A stretch of 64,000 nt of DNA, from positions 62,001 to 126,000 of the forward strand of contig CANMFQ010000010.1 in assembly GCA_947497145.1 (NCBI GenBank), in the 5' to 3' direction. The notes under the pieces are model-generated. The model worked only from the letters and a program-made list of their open reading frames with translations. It did no database searches and had not been told where the DNA came from. The position numbers and the translations under genes were made by a program. This DNA is from an uncultured Flavobacteriaceae bacterium. GTDB taxonomy: Bacteria; Bacteroidota; Bacteroidia; Flavobacteriales; Flavobacteriaceae. This document shows, piece after piece, positions 16,922-25,567 of the stretch. Numbering within the stretch: position 1 is the stretch's first letter; each line of letters opens with the position of its first letter.

Positions 16922-18598
16922 ATGTCTGAAAAATTTGAACCGTTTACTAAAATTGGTCTTTGCTTTAGTGGTGGGGGCTACAGAGCAACCTTTTTTGCAT
17001 TAGGAGTTTTATCATACTTAGATCGTATTGATTACAAAGGTGCGTCTCTATTAAAATCGGTTAAAGCCCTAAGCACGGTAAGTGGAGGCACCTTAACGGG
17101 TGTTGCCTACGCAAAAGCCGTTCAATCCCCAGATTTTGACTTCAAAACTTTTTTTAAAACGTTCTACACTACTTTTCAGCCTCAAAATGATACGCTGCTA
17201 GAAACCGCTATCGCAAAATTAGAAGATGATAATACTTGGAAAGCTAACCCCTATAAAAAGCGATCACTAATCAACGCATTCGCATTGACTTATGCCGAAA
17301 TGCCATTATTTGAGGGGGCTTTTGAGCAATTTGAACCAAAAAAAATTACACAATTAGAACAGGTATGTTTCAATGCAACCGATTTTTCTTTTGGCTTAAC
17401 CTACCGCTTTCAAAATCAAGGATATTTTGGTAACAATCCCCTCTATAAAAATAATCAAAAAGAGATAAACGCATTACGAAACGATGTGCAACTGGGTGAT
17501 GTTATTGCCTCTTCTTCGTGTTTTCCTGTAGGGTTTGAACCTTTGGTTTTTCCTGATGATTATTTTAAAAATCAAGATAGTCTAGCCTATAAAAAAGTGA
17601 AAGCGTTGGATAAATTTATAGATGGCGTCGGCATTATGGATGGAGGTATAGCCGATAATCAAGGAATAGGAAGCATGATGCTTATTAATAATCGCTTTGA
17701 TGATGGACTAGACTTAGTTATTGTTAACGACGTTGGAAGTTATAAAATGCCTCCATGGCAACAAAATACAGCTAAAGTCGGCAAAAACACTACCGTAAAA
17801 ATGGTGATCAATAACATACTGAAATACGTCACTTTAAATCCGTTATATTGGCTTATTCTAGTTATTGGCTTACTGATTATCATTTTCAATAATATGTTGA
17901 TTTTTGGTCCAAATGCGTATACCAGTCTTTATATTTTAGGCAGCGTAGCTCTGGGTATGGGCTTACTGTTAACGGTATTTGGTTTGGTAGCTTCAGTCAT
18001 TAAAACCGCTGTATTATCAAGTTTAAAAACAATCTTTAAAAAAAATGTACCTGAACCATTGTTAGATGATATCTTAACTTTTCAGAAACTTGATGTTAGT
18101 TTAATTCAACGTATGCTGACAGATCGTTTAAGCTCATCAATGACCATGATAAATGATGTTTTTTTAAAACAAATGCGCCGCTTAAACTACGATTTATTTT
18201 ACTCAAAAGAGGAATTAAAAAATAAACGTATAACCGCAACGGTCAATAAATTAAATGGTCAAAAAACGGCATATCATAAAAAAAATAATTACAACAAGCT
18301 AATAAAACCTGTTCCTAGTAAAAACTTAAAAAGTGTTTGTTTAACCGCTGCGGAGACACCTACAACTTTATGGTGGGACAAAACCGATATTGCCAAAAAC
18401 CGCATGGAAACGTTAATTGCGTGCGGACAATTTACCATTTGTTATGAGCTCATGGATTATATTTTAAATCTCAAAGCTGATACCCATAATCAAATAGCGG
18501 ATTTTACTGAAATTGATAGGCTATATACCGCTTTAGAGGCAGATTGGCGATCATTTAATAAGAAACCCTTATGGTTGGTTGATACACTAAAAAAGTAA
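16922..18598 (+). CDS. patatin-like phospholipase with internal membrane segment
   Basis: The N-terminal patatin fold has an oxyanion loop FSGGGYRA (residues about 15-22), a nucleophile Ser near 54 in STVSGGT, and the dyad Asp near 240 in MDGGIADNQG. Two adjacent hydrophobic helices follow at about residues 300-360 (YWLILVIGLLIIIFNNML, LGSVALGMGLLLTVFGLVAS). The remaining 200 residues are hydrophilic and of unknown fold. Predicted to be a membrane-tethered serine lipid acyl hydrolase facing the cytosol. Bacterial patatins range from housekeeping lipases to toxin or phage-defence effectors; this context (membrane protein, coiled coil, protease) does not settle which. Confidence 0.8.
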   Translation: MSEKFEPFTKIGLCFSGGGYRATFFALGVLSYLDRIDYKGASLLKSVKALSTVSGGTLTGVAYAKAVQSPDFDFKTFFKTFYTTFQPQNDTLLETAIAKLEDDNTWKANPYKKRSLINAFALTYAEMPLFEGAFEQFEPKKITQLEQVCFNATDFSFGLTYRFQNQGYFGNNPLYKNNQKEINALRNDVQLGDVIASSSCFPVGFEPLVFPDDYFKNQDSLAYKKVKALDKFIDGVGIMDGGIADNQGIGSMMLINNRFDDGLDLVIVNDVGSYKMPPWQQNTAKVGKNTTVKMVINNILKYVTLNPLYWLILVIGLLIIIFNNMLIFGPNAYTSLYILGSVALGMGLLLTVFGLVASVIKTAVLSSLKTIFKKNVPEPLLDDILTFQKLDVSLIQRMLTDRLSSSMTMINDVFLKQMRRLNYDLFYSKEELKNKRITATVNKLNGQKTAYHKKNNYNKLIKPVPSKNLKSVCLTAAETPTTLWWDKTDIAKNRMETLIACGQFTICYELMDYILNLKADTHNQIADFTEIDRLYTALEADWRSFNKKPLWLVDTLKK

Positions 18599-18843
18599 TT
18601 AGCAGCAGAAGATAAAACCGAAGCTTAGGGCTAACAAAAGTTGTATACATTGTAGGCGCAATCCATACTAAATGGTTGGGTGGTTTTCTTAAAAGGTTTG
18701 GTTTTTTGGTTTATACCACCTTAATTGGGTAAAAGCGAAGTTTTTGGCATCAATTTTCTGTTATTTTTTCTTTTCAAATTTTCTTTAGTTACTGTAATAG
18801 CATATGCTTTGCCTAAAGCGAAACATAAAAGTAACAAATATTT
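18599..18843. other. intergenic region with repeat fragment
   Basis: Contains GGTAAAAGCGAAGTTT (about 18728-18743), also found inside the dispersed repeat near 31970. It is probably a fragment of that repeat family. No gene seen. Confidence 0.4.
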
Positions 18844-18880
18844 GCTACATTTTTTGTAGCTTTGCTACATAAAATGTAGC
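18844..18880 (+). promoter_or_regulatory. tandem palindromic operators with embedded -7 promoter element
   Basis: Two palindromes, GCTACATTTTTTGTAGC (18844-18860) and GCTACATAAAATGTAGC (18864-18880), repeat with a 20-bp period just before the HxlR start codon. TAGCTTTG (18857-18864), a full -7 consensus match, bridges them. This is the layout expected for autorepression by the winged-helix regulator encoded immediately downstream. Confidence 0.75.
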
Positions 18881-18882
18881 GA

Positions 18883-19215
18883 ATGAAATTTCCAACACCA
18901 GGACAACCCGTTAGAGGTTCAGCATCAGGACAACCCATTATGGCACTCTTAGACCTTTTAGGTAGAAATTGGTCAATGGGCATTATTTGGCACTTAAACT
19001 CAGGACCAAATACCTTTAGAGGAATACAAGCGTATTGTGAAAGTATCTCACCAACTACACTCAATAAGCGACTAAAAGAATTAACTACTGCCGGTTTTAT
19101 ACAACGAACTGTAGACGGTTACTCACTTACACACCAAGGTAAAGAACTTTACGAGCATATATATCCATTAGGGCATTGGGCAAGAAAATGGGCAGAAAAT
19201 TTTAAAAACAACTAA
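18883..19215 (+). CDS. HxlR-family winged-helix regulator
   Basis: A 110-aa protein with the HxlR core: LLGRNWSMGIIWHLNSGPNTFRG, then the recognition region ISPTTLNKRLKELTTAGFIQ and wing VDGYSLTHQGKEL, ending LGHWARKW. Such regulators bind palindromes as dimers and often respond to electrophiles or redox change. Two tandem palindromes sit directly upstream, so autoregulation is likely. It is the first gene of a short run with NudC (2-bp gap) and DinB genes, which are probable targets by cotranscription. Confidence 0.9.
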   Translation: MKFPTPGQPVRGSASGQPIMALLDLLGRNWSMGIIWHLNSGPNTFRGIQAYCESISPTTLNKRLKELTTAGFIQRTVDGYSLTHQGKELYEHIYPLGHWARKWAENFKNN

Positions 19216-19217
19216 AA

Positions 19218-20108
19218 ATGGATGCACAACTATATAGTAATAACAAATTTGACAGAGGAGTTCCCATACGAGAATTAGCGCATACGAATACTACCAAAAA
19301 ATATATCCCAATTTGGAATGAACTCTTTTTTTTTGACAATTCTGATGATGCTTACCGTTTAAAAAGTAACGTTCCTATTGATTGGATTAGTAATTCAATA
19401 CATACTATTTTTCTTGGTGTAATAGAAGGCATTGAATGGTATTGTATAGATATATCACATATATCCCTCTCCCAAAAAGAGGAAAAACAATTTACAGCTA
19501 TACGCAATGTATTTATGCATCTCAATGATGAAACAGCTTCTTTAGTTGCCTATGCCAAAGGAATGATGTATTGGTACAAATCATCTATGTTTTGTGGGTA
19601 TTGTGGCAACAAAACTAAAAGTCTCTTAAAAGGACATATTAAAAAATGCACCAATAAAAACTGTACACATAGTATCTACCCACGTTTAAACCCTTCGGTA
19701 ATTGTACTCATAGAGTATAAGCCTAAAGATAAGCCCGCTATGTGTTTGTTAAACAGAAGTAAAACTAGTTCAGGTTACAGCTGTTCCACCTTAGCAGGAT
19801 TTGTAGAAATTGGTGAAAGTCTCGAAGATGCTGTTATAAGAGAAATGAAAGAAGAAGTAAATGTCGATGTACGTAATATAAGATACATCGCATCGCAACC
19901 TTGGCCTTTTCCAGCGTCACTAATGATGGGCTTTTTTGCTCAAACGTACAATACCAATTTTAAAATTGACAATAAGGAGATAAAGGATGCCAAATGGTAT
20001 ACAGCTCATGAAATAGAAGCATTAACGGCAAATAAGCAGCTTCAGTTATCTAAAAATGATGCTATTGCTCAAAAACTTATTGAAAAATGGGTGTTAGAAA
20101 ACAAATAG
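19218..20108 (+). CDS. nudC: NADH pyrophosphatase (NudC-type Nudix hydrolase)
   Basis: Architecture of NudC: an N-terminal domain, a Cys4 zinc ribbon (FCGYCG ... CTNKNC, residues about 130-155), and a C-terminal Nudix box GFVEIGESLEDAVIREMKEE matching GX5EX7REUXEEXGU. The NudC-specific SQPWPFPASLMMGF follows about 20 residues later. The family hydrolyses NAD(H) to NMN(H) and AMP, and can remove NAD caps from RNA. At 296 aa it has normal length. It lies 2 bp after the HxlR regulator and 15 bp before a DinB-like gene. Confidence 0.9.
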   Translation: MDAQLYSNNKFDRGVPIRELAHTNTTKKYIPIWNELFFFDNSDDAYRLKSNVPIDWISNSIHTIFLGVIEGIEWYCIDISHISLSQKEEKQFTAIRNVFMHLNDETASLVAYAKGMMYWYKSSMFCGYCGNKTKSLLKGHIKKCTNKNCTHSIYPRLNPSVIVLIEYKPKDKPAMCLLNRSKTSSGYSCSTLAGFVEIGESLEDAVIREMKEEVNVDVRNIRYIASQPWPFPASLMMGFFAQTYNTNFKIDNKEIKDAKWYTAHEIEALTANKQLQLSKNDAIAQKLIEKWVLENK

Positions 20109-20123
20109 AAAATATAAAATAGT

Positions 20124-20678
20124 ATGACAGTATACAGAAAAATAGCACGACCTCTTAAAAATGAATATCCCGCATATTCACAACATTACTTTGATTTAAT
20201 TAAAACAGATAAGGATATTTTACAAGAAATGCACAATAACTTCTTCCAACTAAAAGAACTTATTTATTCAATACCAGAAGAAAAACTTTTTTACAGATAT
20301 GCAGAAGGCAAATGGACAATCAAAGAAATATTAGTCCATAATATTGATGACGAAAGAATTTTTGCTTACCGAGCTTTACGTTACGCTAGAAATGATAATA
20401 CCCCTTTACATGGTTTTGAAGAAAACCATTATGCCAAATATTCTAATGCAAATGCAAGAAGTTTAGATAGTATTTTTGAAGAATACTGGAGTGTTCGCCT
20501 TTCTACTTTGTTACTATTTCAAAATCTTTCAGAAGAATCCTTCATGCGAAGTGGAGGAGGTATTGATACCGATGGAGAAATTAAAAACGTACGAACAGTA
20601 AGGGCATTAGCTTATCATATCGCAGGACATGAATTGCAGCATATTAAGGTTATTAAAGAGAAATATTTAGATGTATAA
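20124..20678 (+). CDS. DinB-family metal-dependent four-helix protein
   Basis: DinB_2-type protein of 184 aa. Candidate metal-binding His residues lie in ILVHNIDDE (near 72) and in YHIAGHELQH at the C-terminus (near 165-173), the usual three-His pattern. DinB-like proteins include thiol-dependent transferases (bacillithiol, mycothiol) and uncharacterised stress proteins. It follows NudC by 15 bp, so it probably belongs to the HxlR-controlled operon. Substrate not inferable. Confidence 0.85.
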   Translation: MTVYRKIARPLKNEYPAYSQHYFDLIKTDKDILQEMHNNFFQLKELIYSIPEEKLFYRYAEGKWTIKEILVHNIDDERIFAYRALRYARNDNTPLHGFEENHYAKYSNANARSLDSIFEEYWSVRLSTLLLFQNLSEESFMRSGGGIDTDGEIKNVRTVRALAYHIAGHELQHIKVIKEKYLDV

Positions 20679-20733
20679 GTCAAGAAATGTCCATAAGTAC
20701 AAGTGCATAATCGTAAATGTGCATAGCATGGGG

Positions 20734-21429
20734 CTACAGTTTATTATTATTCAAGTAAACCTTTAGGCTTTCTCTGTAACTACTACCAACAGGAATTTCA
20801 ATATTATTTATGAGTACACATTTACCATTATATTGACTTATTTTAGATAAAGGAACAATATATGATTTGTGAATTCTACTAAATTGATACGGACTTAAAA
20901 CGTCTTCAATTGATTTTAATGTCTTTAATGCCAAACAAAAATTGTTACCAGTAACAATTTTTGCATAATCTTTTAAACCTTGAATATAATCGATATCCTT
21001 TACTAATATTTTAATGAATTCGTCTCCTTCTTTTACAAAAAAAGAAGGTTCTAAGTTAGGGGTATTATTCTTTTTCTTCAAACTCTCAAAGCGAGTAATT
21101 GCTTTTGTCAAACGTTCAAAAGAAATTGGTTTTAAAAGATAATCAACAACTTCTAAATCAAAACTTTCAACAGCATATTTGCTGTAAGATGTGGTTAAAA
21201 TAAACATCGTATTTAATGTTGCTAGTTTAACAAGCTCAATCCCAGAAATTTCGGGCATTGCAATATCTGTAAAAACAACATCTATATGATGTTCTTCTTT
21301 TAAATAATTAAAAGCTTCAACAGAATCTGTAAATGTGTTAACCACCTCAAAATTAGAAAACCGTTTTAAATGATGTTCCATTACATCAATAGCCAAAGGT
21401 TCGTCATCTATTATTATTGTTTTGTACAA
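20734..21429 (-). CDS. LytTR-family response regulator
   Basis: The receiver domain begins MYKTIIIDDEPLAIDVM, with the phospho-acceptor Asp near 55 (DVVFTDIAMPEISG) and switch Lys in DYLLKPISFERL. The LytTR DNA-binding domain (about residues 135-231: FFVKEGDEFIKILVKDIDYI, YQFSRIHKSYIVPLSKI) follows. It is encoded 6 bp downstream of its kinase at 21436-22446. Its probable target is the divergent S41 peptidase operon, inferred from position alone. Confidence 0.9.
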   Translation of the reverse strand: MYKTIIIDDEPLAIDVMEHHLKRFSNFEVVNTFTDSVEAFNYLKEEHHIDVVFTDIAMPEISGIELVKLATLNTMFILTTSYSKYAVESFDLEVVDYLLKPISFERLTKAITRFESLKKKNNTPNLEPSFFVKEGDEFIKILVKDIDYIQGLKDYAKIVTGNNFCLALKTLKSIEDVLSPYQFSRIHKSYIVPLSKISQYNGKCVLINNIEIPVGSSYRESLKVYLNNNKL

Positions 21430-21435
21430 ATTTAT

Positions 21436-22446
21436 TTAGTTTAAAATAATTTTAAGTTGTGCTATATACTTGTTTTTAGTCTTGTTAGTTTTTAAACTAA
21501 ATTGTTTAGGATATAACAACTGTAAACGTTGCCTTAAATTGTCAATCCCTTTTCCTGTTCGAATGTTTTCTTCAAAATGTTGTTTTACGAACACACTATT
21601 TTCCACAGAAAATAAGAGTTCATTGTTTTCTGTTTTCAAATGTACATGAACAAAAGCATTGCTATTATTGGTGTAAAACCCGTGTTTAAAAGCATTTTCA
21701 ACAAGTGTAATTAAAAGAAATGGTGCTATTAATTTTTCGTTATTTACATTTCCTTCAGTAGTAAATTGAATAGCAGCATCTTTTCCAAACCGCATTTTTT
21801 CAATAGCTATATATTTCTTAATAAAATCTAATTCTTTAGTCAATGGGACTCTTTCAAGTTGAATTTCGTCTGTTAAATAGCGCATCATACTTGATAATTT
21901 TAATATATATTCAGAAGTTTCAGCGCTATCTTTTAATGATAAGCTATACAAAGAATTAAATGCATTAAATAAAAAATGAGGATGTAATTGGTTTCGCAGT
22001 AATTGTTCTTTAGCAACGTTCAATTCTTTTTCTATTCTTTTTAATCGGTTCAAATACTCTAGTCGGTTTATAAAATAAATACCTGAGTAAAATAAAAGTG
22101 ACTGTCCTAAAAAACTTGTAAAGTATTCAAATGTTTGTTCAAATTCAACAGTATTGTGTATTCTAAAGTCTTTAAGTAATGCTAATGATAATAGTAGGAA
22201 AATAAAGAAAATTGCGCATCCAATTTTTTTCCAAATCTCATTTAATTTTAACACATAATAATATAATCCAAATGCGATTAGGGCACATACCAAATTTTCT
22301 ATAGCATCGCTTGTTAAAAAGAAAAACCAATCATTTGGTAGTGCATAAAATGCTGTTTTAATAAGTTGAAATAATATAACAGTTATAAAACCAAAACTAA
22401 AAAGAAGGTTAATTGTTTTTATTGTACCACTAGAAAGTTGTTTCAT
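21436..22446 (-). CDS. LytS/YehU-type sensor histidine kinase
   Basis: Four N-terminal transmembrane helices within residues 1-130, a short coiled linker (YLNRLKRIEKELNVAKEQLL), then the His_kinase motif LHPHFLFNAFNSLYSL with phosphoacceptor His near 157. The ATPase part includes LVENAFKHGF and KGIDNLRQRLQLLYP. It is paired with the LytTR regulator downstream and divergent from an S41 peptidase gene. The membrane region has no obvious ligand-binding loop, so sensing is probably intramembrane. Confidence 0.9.
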   Translation of the reverse strand: MKQLSSGTIKTINLLFSFGFITVILFQLIKTAFYALPNDWFFFLTSDAIENLVCALIAFGLYYYVLKLNEIWKKIGCAIFFIFLLLSLALLKDFRIHNTVEFEQTFEYFTSFLGQSLLFYSGIYFINRLEYLNRLKRIEKELNVAKEQLLRNQLHPHFLFNAFNSLYSLSLKDSAETSEYILKLSSMMRYLTDEIQLERVPLTKELDFIKKYIAIEKMRFGKDAAIQFTTEGNVNNEKLIAPFLLITLVENAFKHGFYTNNSNAFVHVHLKTENNELLFSVENSVFVKQHFEENIRTGKGIDNLRQRLQLLYPKQFSLKTNKTKNKYIAQLKIILN

Positions 22447-22561
22447 TTGGTTTATTACTATTACTAAATATCAGCAATGTAAATATATAAAATTTCACAT
22501 TCGTAAAGTCGAGTAGGAGATAAGGCTTATCTATTGTCAACTCGTGTTTGTCGATAACATT

Positions 22562-22590
22562 TTTGAATGAATTGTAACAAGATAAGTTTG
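22562..22590 (+). promoter_or_regulatory. Bacteroidota-type promoter for the S41 peptidase gene
   Basis: TTTG (22562-22565), a 17-nt spacer and TAAGTTTG (22583-22590) match the -33/-7 consensus TTTG-N17..23-TAnnTTTG. The start codon follows 29 nt later. Confidence 0.65.
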
Positions 22591-22619
22591 ACAAGGCTTT
22601 AACCTCAAATACTAAAAAA

Positions 22620-24443
22620 ATGAGCACTTATTGTACGCTGTTTACTTTCTGTTTCATTTCTTTAATCGGCTTTTCTCAAAAATTACAACTAGAAAAAGCA
22701 TCACCTTTTACAGCAGTAAAATGGGAAAATAGCCAACCAATTGTACAGTTTGATGCTAAATGGTACACTTTAGAAAAGCTAGATGTATATTCGACTAAAG
22801 AATTATTAGATTTTTGTAAGCAAGAATTTGGGGGTAAATGGCAAAAACGTTTTTCGGAAGATTTAGTTGAAGTATTAACCAAAATAGGTTCACCTCCTAA
22901 CAAAAAAGTAAAGCTACTACTTTCATCTGGCAAGCAGCAACAAAATGCAATAGGAACATATACGCTTGAAAATAGAAATAAGGTTGTAATATATAATTAC
23001 GAAGTTAAAAGAAAACTAAAACAAATAACGGCATCACAAGCAATTGAAGATATTGATGCGTTTCAACAAATTCTGAAAAAACACTCGTCTTACTCATTGG
23101 TAACAGATTATGATTATGAAAGTGCTCTAAGTTTATTAAAAACGAACATAGAATCATCAAAAAAAAATATCGACATCAATTATCTAACACACGAATTAGC
23201 AAAAGTATTGGCTGAAATAGGAGATAGGCATTCGAGCGTTAAAAATGAACAATTTGAAAGAAAAGAATATGCAACGTATTCATTGCAATTGCCCTTTTCA
23301 ATAGCTCCATTAAACGGAAAAGCGGTAGCCTTAAAACCTATAGATAAAGAAGGAGTTTATGCGTATTTAAATACAGCATATCCTTATCTCAAATCTATAA
23401 ATGGAATTGATATTAATAAAATGATTGATTCTTTGGTTTATAAATCTAAAAAAGCGCCCAAAGAAGCAAAGTTTCGTTATGGCATTGCTGAAATACAACA
23501 ACTTGGAAAGCTTTATTTTATAAATAACTTAAAATTACCCAAGCAGATTAAAATTGTTTTTACCAATGGTAAAACAGAGAAAACAGTATATGTTCAATTA
23601 CAAAACGAACAGTTTCGTTACTATTCGAAACTAGAACGAAATGTGCGTCAAAAATCTAGAGAGATTAAAAAAGGGAATTTTAATAGTATCTCTAAACTAT
23701 TAAAAGGGAATATTGGTTATTTATCATTGCCACAAATGTATCGTTTAGATAAAGTAAAAGGTTTAGAACAATATATAGATACTACATTTTTTGCTTTTCG
23801 TGATACAAAAGCGCTGATTATAGATGTCCGATGTAATCCTGGAGGAGTTAGAGATTTAACACAAAAGATTGCTGGCTATATTGTTCCAAAATTAAATGCG
23901 CCTTGGGTTGCAAATGTTGCTTATTTACGAACTGATGCAAAAGATACTATTTACAATGCTATGACTAGCCGATTTCTTTATACCAATACTTCAACTAAAT
24001 TCAATGATATTGATAGCAAGGCGATAGAAGCGTTTTCTAATAATTTTACAGTACAAAAAGTATTTGATACCTCTAAATTTAGTAAACCTCATTATATGGT
24101 TTTAAAAAGCGGGAATATAGCATATACAAAACCTATTTACATCTTGGCTAATGAACGGAGTTTTAGTGCTGCTACTGTTTTTACAAGTGCTTTTAACGGA
24201 TTACCTAATATTAAAATAGTTGGTGTTACTACAGATGGTTCTAGTGGTAATTCTAAGAAAATGTATTTAAAAAACTCAAATATTAGGGTTAAAATTTCTA
24301 CTATGCTATCATTTAAAAGAAATGGAGAAACCTTAGATGGTAATGGCACCAAACCTGATATTTATATTTCAGAAGATGAAGAACAGATTTTAAAAGGGAA
24401 TGATGTTCAATTAAAAAGACTAATTAAAATCATTAATAAATAG
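22620..24443 (+). CDS. S41-family peptidase (C-terminal processing protease-like)
   Basis: Signal peptide (MSTYCTLFTFCFISLIGFSQ), an N-terminal domain of about 140 residues, a helical tri-helix region, then the S41 protease core. The core shows NIGYLSLPQM, LIIDVRCNPGGVRDLT and the nucleophile Ser in ANERSFSAATVFTSAF (near residue 520). GNSKKMYLKNSNIRVKIS supplies the downstream Lys/strand region typical of tail-specific proteases. No clear PDZ domain could be recognised. Probably a periplasmic serine/lysine protease. It is divergent from a LytS/LytTR pair that may regulate it. Confidence 0.85.
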   Translation: MSTYCTLFTFCFISLIGFSQKLQLEKASPFTAVKWENSQPIVQFDAKWYTLEKLDVYSTKELLDFCKQEFGGKWQKRFSEDLVEVLTKIGSPPNKKVKLLLSSGKQQQNAIGTYTLENRNKVVIYNYEVKRKLKQITASQAIEDIDAFQQILKKHSSYSLVTDYDYESALSLLKTNIESSKKNIDINYLTHELAKVLAEIGDRHSSVKNEQFERKEYATYSLQLPFSIAPLNGKAVALKPIDKEGVYAYLNTAYPYLKSINGIDINKMIDSLVYKSKKAPKEAKFRYGIAEIQQLGKLYFINNLKLPKQIKIVFTNGKTEKTVYVQLQNEQFRYYSKLERNVRQKSREIKKGNFNSISKLLKGNIGYLSLPQMYRLDKVKGLEQYIDTTFFAFRDTKALIIDVRCNPGGVRDLTQKIAGYIVPKLNAPWVANVAYLRTDAKDTIYNAMTSRFLYTNTSTKFNDIDSKAIEAFSNNFTVQKVFDTSKFSKPHYMVLKSGNIAYTKPIYILANERSFSAATVFTSAFNGLPNIKIVGVTTDGSSGNSKKMYLKNSNIRVKISTMLSFKRNGETLDGNGTKPDIYISEDEEQILKGNDVQLKRLIKIINK

Positions 24444-24639
24444 GTGCCGAGAATCGCGTAGAAAAAAATCTTGTAGACATTTTATCGAATACCCTATTTT
24501 TAAATGATTCTGAAAGCTTAGCTTTTTTTAGTGTTTTACGATATATGAAAATATGTATTTGTAGCCTTCCCCTTTTTAGGAAACCTCTAAACGCAATAAA
24601 TAATTATTATTGCAGAAAAAATCTACGTAGCCGCCACAG

Positions 24640-24723
24640 ATGAAAAAAAAATTACACTATATTGTTGAACCAAATGCAGAACAAATTATTGCAGTCCAGA
24701 AGCAATTAGAGGATGATGAATAG
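24640..24723 (+). CDS. possible 27-aa micro-ORF
   Basis: ATG frame reading MKKKLHYIVEPNAEQIIAVQ then KQLEDDE before TAG, followed 47 nt later by a strong terminator. The composition is protein-like (amphipathic, acidic end). It has no recognised family and could be a truncated gene remnant. The terminator suggests that a transcript ends here. Confidence 0.25.
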   Translation: MKKKLHYIVEPNAEQIIAVQKQLEDDE

Positions 24724-24770
24724 CTGTGATAAAGCAAAATAGGGGAGTTTAAAATCATAAAAATATACAG

Positions 24771-24799
24771 CAAAGCACTTCGTAGCGTGCTTTGTTTTT
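24771..24799 (+). terminator. rho-independent terminator
   Basis: CAAAGCAC (24771-24778) pairs with GTGCTTTG (24787-24794) and is followed by TTTTT. It lies between the S41 peptidase/micro-ORF and the next membrane protein. Confidence 0.75.
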
Positions 24800-24838
24800 A
24801 AGGTATACTGTATTTATAGAAAAGTAAACGATTCAAAA

Positions 24839-25330
24839 ATGGAATTTATACAACAATTAGAGCTTTGGGAAAAAGGGGAGTTGTTACAAGGCAAAATAAT
24901 GATTGGTCTTGGCATACTTTTTCTTATTGGTTTTATCGCTATTTTTCGCAGTCAAAATGAATTTTTTAGCGGTTTTTTAATTCCCATAGGTATACTCTTA
25001 ATTGTTTTGATTGGTTATGGGGGCTATATTCTTTATAGTCGGCCAGTTCATGTAAAAGAAAGTACAGCCCTTTATGAAAAATCGATAGAAGAGGCTGTAA
25101 TTCAAGAATCTTCCAAACATATAAACGATAATAAAGCAGGTAAAACGCTCCTTCGTATTTATCCAATTTTAATACTTATTTCTATAGCAACGTTATTTTT
25201 TATTTCTACACCATATTACAAAGGCATGGCTTTAGGCTTTGCACTATTGTTTATTTCAATATTTATCATTGATAACGGGTTTGTTTCTCGTTCTGATTCA
25301 TTTTTAGTGTTTTTAGAAACCTTGAAATAG
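24839..25330 (+). CDS. integral membrane protein of unknown family
   Basis: A 163-aa protein with two transmembrane helices near residues 20-70 (MIGLGILFLIGFIAIFR, FLIPIGILLIVLIGYGGYILY), a central hydrophilic loop (KESTALYEKSIEEAVIQESS), and two more helices at 105-150 (LLRIYPILILISIATLFFI, MALGFALLFISIFIIDNG). No family recognised. It is preceded by a terminator and not obviously in an operon. Confidence 0.6.
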   Translation: MEFIQQLELWEKGELLQGKIMIGLGILFLIGFIAIFRSQNEFFSGFLIPIGILLIVLIGYGGYILYSRPVHVKESTALYEKSIEEAVIQESSKHINDNKAGKTLLRIYPILILISIATLFFISTPYYKGMALGFALLFISIFIIDNGFVSRSDSFLVFLETLK

Positions 25331-25408
25331 TACCATTATAAAAAGTAGCACTATGATGTGCTGCATTGTGTAAGTGTAGTTAGGAGAACAAAGCGTTTAT
25401 AAATAACT

Positions 25409-25567
25409 AGTCTTCTTTTATATTTTTTTCTTATCCCAAAAGGTTCTTTAGCAACAGTAATAAAACCCTTTAGGGTTCACGAGCACCTATACACTTTGCC
25501 CGAAGCTAGCCTTCCCTGAGCAAAGTCGAAGGTATAGGAGCGAAGTGGCAATGTGCATGGAGTGGGA
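25409..25567 (+). repeat. dispersed intergenic repeat, partial copy
   Basis: Shares TCTTCTTTTAT-ATTTTTTTCTT and AAAAGGT with the copy at 55501-55761. It ends with the family tail TATAGGAGCGAAGTGGCAAT followed by GTG..TGGAGTGGG. It also holds the flavobacterial motif CCCTGAGCAAAGTCGAAGG. It fills the gap before the minus-strand gene at 25568. Confidence 0.55.

Larger units (their letters stand above)
24444..24838. other. intergenic region with micro-ORF and terminator
   Basis: A 395-bp spacer. It holds a 27-codon ATG frame (24640-24723) and a clear terminator at 24771-24799, listed separately. Confidence 0.5.

Noticed and set aside
16922-18598. Patatin nucleophile motif (TVSGG rather than GxSxG) as evidence of inactivity
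   Set aside because: xVSGG variants occur in active patatin-like proteins and the SGGGYR and DGG motifs are intact.
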